Origin: Bordetella avium
GTDB taxonomy: Bacteria > Pseudomonadota > Gammaproteobacteria > Burkholderiales > Burkholderiaceae_B
DNA length: 64,000 nucleotides
Reading direction: 5' to 3'
Assembly (NCBI RefSeq): GCF_034424645.1
Contig: NZ_CP139969.1
Location: forward strand, 682,001-746,000
Made by a program: the position numbers and the translations under genes. The notes below the pieces were generated by a model. The model was not told the origin of the DNA. It did not search any database and saw only the letters and a program-made list of their open reading frames with translations. Shown in pieces: positions 62,210 through 64,000 of the stretch (positions are counted from its first letter, which is position 1; the number at the start of each line of letters is the position of its first letter).

Positions 62210-63283
62210 TTACCGCCGCACCCACTGCCCCTGCTCATCCTCCCCCAACTGAGCGCCAGCCCACACCACGCGCCCCAGCACTCTGACCGAGGCCCCATCT
62301 TCCAGGGGAATATCCGGATGCCGCGCATTGAACGACCGGGCCACCCAGCGCCCCGTTAGCCGATCCTTAGCTACCGTCTTGACGAGCATCTTCCCGTCAT
62401 AGTTGATGGCGTAGACGCCGCCGGCGGCCAGGTCATGCAGGGTCAACCCCAGATCGGGCACAACAAGCAGTGCCGCTCCATCTCGGATAACCGGCTCCAT
62501 GCTGTCGCCTTTGGCGTAAACCATTCGCCCGCGCTGGCCGTCCGCGCCGACCGAGCGCAGAAAAGAACGACGGAAATACACGTAGCCGGTCATTTCTTCG
62601 GTGTGGTTCTCGATACCTTCGCCAGCGGCAAGGCGAACATCCGCCATCTCAGGCACCGATTCCCATTCATCATTATCTGCATGCTGCTCGGCGGCTACGA
62701 CATTAACCGCGGTTGCCTGCGCGAGGCTCAAGCGCGGAGTAACGTATGCCGGGACTGGCTCTTTAATCTGGGTCGGCGCCGGGGGTATGCCTGGAATGCG
62801 CATAGGGAATTCGTCCGGCGCAGAGTCAAAGTTCGTGGTTCGGCTGCCAGTCTTTGCCTCTGAGGCCGCCGGCTGCCTGGACACCGTGATGCCTATTTTA
62901 AGTTGGGCAACCGCTAGAGCCAATGCTCCTTCCAGCGCCCTCAGTTGACTCTCGGGCAGCCCTCGGATTTCCGATTCGTCGATCGATGGGAACGGCCACG
63001 CGTAGGGTTTGTTTGATTGCCCGGGCGAGGCTTCCGAGCTAAGCGCAGCGGCTTTTCCCGCTTCTATCGCCAGTCTTGGACTTATATCCGCAAGCGGGCA
63101 GCCAAAGCCTGCCGCGTAGGCTGTGGCCGCCTCCAAGTTTAATGGTCGTCGGCCGGTAACGTGCTGGTAGACCATCGCCTGGCCCCCAGGGATTTTGTTC
63201 TCACGAGCGAAAGCTGCGCGGTTCACGCCCTGAAAGCGTGCGCGCAAATTTTCCGCTTCTTCTTCTACCGACCATATCTTCAT
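62210..63283 (-). CDS. LexA/S24-type phage repressor
   Basis: A 357-residue CI-type repressor. The N-terminal helix-turn-helix (about 19-50: NRAAFARENKIPGGQAMVYQHVTGRRPLN) binds the operators. A long linker follows. The C-terminal S24 peptidase domain (about 225-357) has RLAAGEG as a likely Ala-Gly cleavage site, the nucleophilic Ser in KGDSMEPVIRDG near 271, and the catalytic Lys in NYDGKMLVKTV near 310. RecA-stimulated self-cleavage would cause induction. Its ATG abuts operator O1 with no ribosome-binding site. Confidence 0.92.
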   Translation of the reverse strand: MKIWSVEEEAENLRARFQGVNRAAFARENKIPGGQAMVYQHVTGRRPLNLEAATAYAAGFGCPLADISPRLAIEAGKAAALSSEASPGQSNKPYAWPFPSIDESEIRGLPESQLRALEGALALAVAQLKIGITVSRQPAASEAKTGSRTTNFDSAPDEFPMRIPGIPPAPTQIKEPVPAYVTPRLSLAQATAVNVVAAEQHADNDEWESVPEMADVRLAAGEGIENHTEEMTGYVYFRRSFLRSVGADGQRGRMVYAKGDSMEPVIRDGAALLVVPDLGLTLHDLAAGGVYAINYDGKMLVKTVAKDRLTGRWVARSFNARHPDIPLEDGASVRVLGRVVWAGAQLGEDEQGQWVRR

Positions 63284-63347
63284 ATAGCAATGCTATTTAA
63301 ATAAATCTATAGCATGGCTTGCGTCAAAACTATAGCAAAGCTATAGT
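63284..63347. promoter_or_regulatory. Immunity operator region with divergent promoters
   Basis: Three operators: O1 ATAGCAATGCTAT (63284-63296), O2 ATAGCATGGCTTG (63309-63321), O3 CTATAGCAAAGCTATAG (63330-63346). Centres are about 25 and 23 bp apart. PR: TTGCGT (63319-63324), 17 bp, TATAGT (63342-63347), start near 63354. PRM (minus): TTGACG (63327-63322), 18 bp, TATTTA (63303-63298), start near 63291. Operators overlap both promoters. The PL operators share the TAGC/GCTA half-site. Confidence 0.82.
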
Positions 63348-63354
63348 TCAAGCC

Positions 63355-63612
63355 ATGAACCTGAACCAATACCTAGACCGGAAAGGCTCGCCCAAGGCCG
63401 CCGAGTTTGCGCGAATCATTGGGGTTTCTTCGGCGCTCCTCTATCAGTGGCGCCAGGGGATTCGACCCGTTTCCGTTAAGTGGTGCCTCGCCATTGAGAA
63501 GGCCACCTCTGGGCTGGTAACTCGCCGTGAGCTCCGCCAAGACGATTGGCAGCTTTTTTGGCCCGAGCTTGCGAATCAATCCACTCCCAAGCAAGAGGCC
63601 AGCCATGCGTGA
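63355..63612 (+). CDS. Cro/YdaS-family antirepressor-type regulator
   Basis: An 85-residue DNA-binding protein opening NLNQYLDRKGSPKAAEFARIIGVSSALLYQWRQGIRPVS (helix-turn-helix about 15-40), typical of YdaS/Cro proteins. The ATG at 63355 coincides with the predicted PR start, and no ribosome-binding site precedes it, so the mRNA may be leaderless. It would repress the repressor promoter and allow lytic growth. Confidence 0.85.
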   Translation: MNLNQYLDRKGSPKAAEFARIIGVSSALLYQWRQGIRPVSVKWCLAIEKATSGLVTRRELRQDDWQLFWPELANQSTPKQEASHA

Positions 63613-63772
63613 GGAATACGCCCAATCAATGCAGCGTAGCGCCCACATGTTCCGGCTCGTCGTAGGCGGTGCGCTCACGCTCCGCGCACAGCTCGCGGAA
63701 CAGATCCATTACGACGGCATCGGCCGGGTCTTCAAAGTGGCGGCGGGCAAGGTCTTGCGCGGCGCTCAATAA
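63605..63772 (+). CDS. Possible small protein following the Cro-type gene (55 aa)
   Basis: A frame opening REEYAQSMQRSAHMFRLVVGGALTLRAQL, overlapping the cro stop by 8 bp, with AGAGG six bases before the ATG. It overlaps an antisense frame (63626-63790) of equally good composition, so only one may be real. Confidence 0.35.
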   Translation: MREEYAQSMQRSAHMFRLVVGGALTLRAQLAEQIHYDGIGRVFKVAAGKVLRGAQ

Positions 63773-63790
63773 CTTCTCTGTATCACTCAT
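63626..63790 (-). CDS. Possible antisense small protein (54 aa)
   Basis: An acidic helical frame opening SDTEKLLSAAQDLARRHFEDPADAV, with AGGGG six bases before the ATG. It lies opposite the 63605 frame and inside the rightward early operon. Codon choice is good in both. Confidence 0.4.
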   Translation of the reverse strand: MSDTEKLLSAAQDLARRHFEDPADAVVMDLFRELCAERERTAYDEPEHVGATLH

Positions 63791-63811
63791 TGCATCCCCT
63801 GGATTTACATC

Positions 63812-64000
63812 ATGAACGAGCAAGCAGTATCCGACGAGCAGCGTGCAATGGTAAGCAACATCGGCGCACGGCTTCAGGCTGAGGTGTTGCAGCGTCTTGC
63901 AGCCATCACGCAGAAGCATGCGGCCGAATGCATGGGCGTGCACCCGAGCAAAGTCAGCCGGATGGTGAGCGAAGACCTGATGGAATTTTGCTGCCTGCTT
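63812..64000 (+). CDS. cII: CII-like phage regulator, 3'-truncated by the window
   Basis: 63 codons are visible. The pattern RLAAITQKHAAECMGVHPSKVSRMVSEDLMEFCCLL matches the lambda CII helix-turn-helix (EAVGVDKSQISR) in spacing. CII proteins activate the establishment promoter of the repressor. Its position right of the Cro-type gene agrees with lambda. TTGC-N6-TTGC sites were not seen in the part of the region visible. Confidence 0.72.
   Translation, partial: MNEQAVSDEQRAMVSNIGARLQAEVLQRLAAITQKHAAECMGVHPSKVSRMVSEDLMEFCCLL

Larger units (their letters stand above)
49603..64000. mobile_element. Lambda-like prophage, left part (right end outside window)
   Basis: Starts at the tRNA-Cys junction and continues to the window edge. 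It contains integrase, excisionase, a recombination module (rdgC, recT, exonuclease), an antirepressor with C4-like RNA, an early leftward operon, an immunity region and a CII-like gene. Replication, lysis and structural genes would lie to the right. Whether the phage is intact cannot be judged. Confidence 0.93.

Noticed and set aside
1-64000. CRISPR array or insertion sequence
   Set aside because: No evenly spaced direct repeats, transposase or terminal inverted repeats were seen in the window.

Overview
The window is high-GC chromosomal DNA from a betaproteobacterium, most likely the Alcaligenaceae (Bordetella/Achromobacter type). This rests on the dusB-fis-purH-ruvC cluster, a Bug-type (TctC) periplasmic receptor, a phasin, and paired arginyl- and leucyl/phenylalanyl-tRNA-protein transferase genes. 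The genus is an inference; no rRNA or species marker is present. Bases 1-49,557 are host chromosome. Bases from about 49,558 to the right edge are the left part of a lambda-like prophage inserted in a tRNA-Cys gene. Its right end lies outside the window.

Host part, left to right. A truncated glutamate/GABA-type antiporter gene precedes a glutaminase (a possible glutamine-based acid-resistance pair). Then come ettA, an isochorismatase-like hydrolase, an OsmB-like lipoprotein, minCDE, glnS, a cytochrome bd-like gene pair whose large subunit lacks the usual haem ligands, a two-component system, an outer-membrane protein, recQ and ruvB. A frameshifted lipoprotein gene separates ruvB from ruvA. 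The run ruvA-ruvC-purH-fis-dusB-ubiH-type-pepP follows. A yybP-ykoY-type (Mn2+) riboswitch precedes a cation exchanger. Next is a magnesium locus: a leader with two short peptides, a stand-alone MgtC-like ACT domain, an attenuator and mgtA. Then galU, an M48 peptidase, a YheT-type hydrolase, small enzymes, azlCD, rhlE, a thioredoxin, an EI24 membrane protein, a molybdopterin-binding protein, an IclR regulator, a Bug receptor, a phasin, pyrD, the N-degron transferases, a Nudix hydrolase, LysR/DoxX and a conserved hypothetical.

Prophage part. The displaced 3' half of tRNA-Cys, with its own terminator, marks the left attachment site. The leftward operon reads, in transcription order, several ATGA-coupled small genes with an HNH nuclease, then a C4-like antisense RNA with an antirepressor, a PD-(D/E)XK exonuclease, recT, rdgC, small genes, excisionase and integrase. 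It starts from a promoter (PL) overlapped by two palindromic operators and has a boxA-like element in a leader of about 500 nt. The immunity region has a LexA/S24-type repressor facing a Cro/YdaS-type gene, with three operators between them, followed by a CII-like gene cut by the window edge. Both divergent transcripts seem to be nearly or fully leaderless.

Three places look most likely to hold undescribed biology: (i) the mgtA leader, with an MgtL-like acidic/proline peptide and an intrinsic terminator; (ii) the rexAB-like position between repressor and PL, with four unexplained genes; and (iii) a two-gene pair of coiled-coil/membrane proteins inserted against the direction of the early operon. 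All calls come from reading the sequence; no database search was run.
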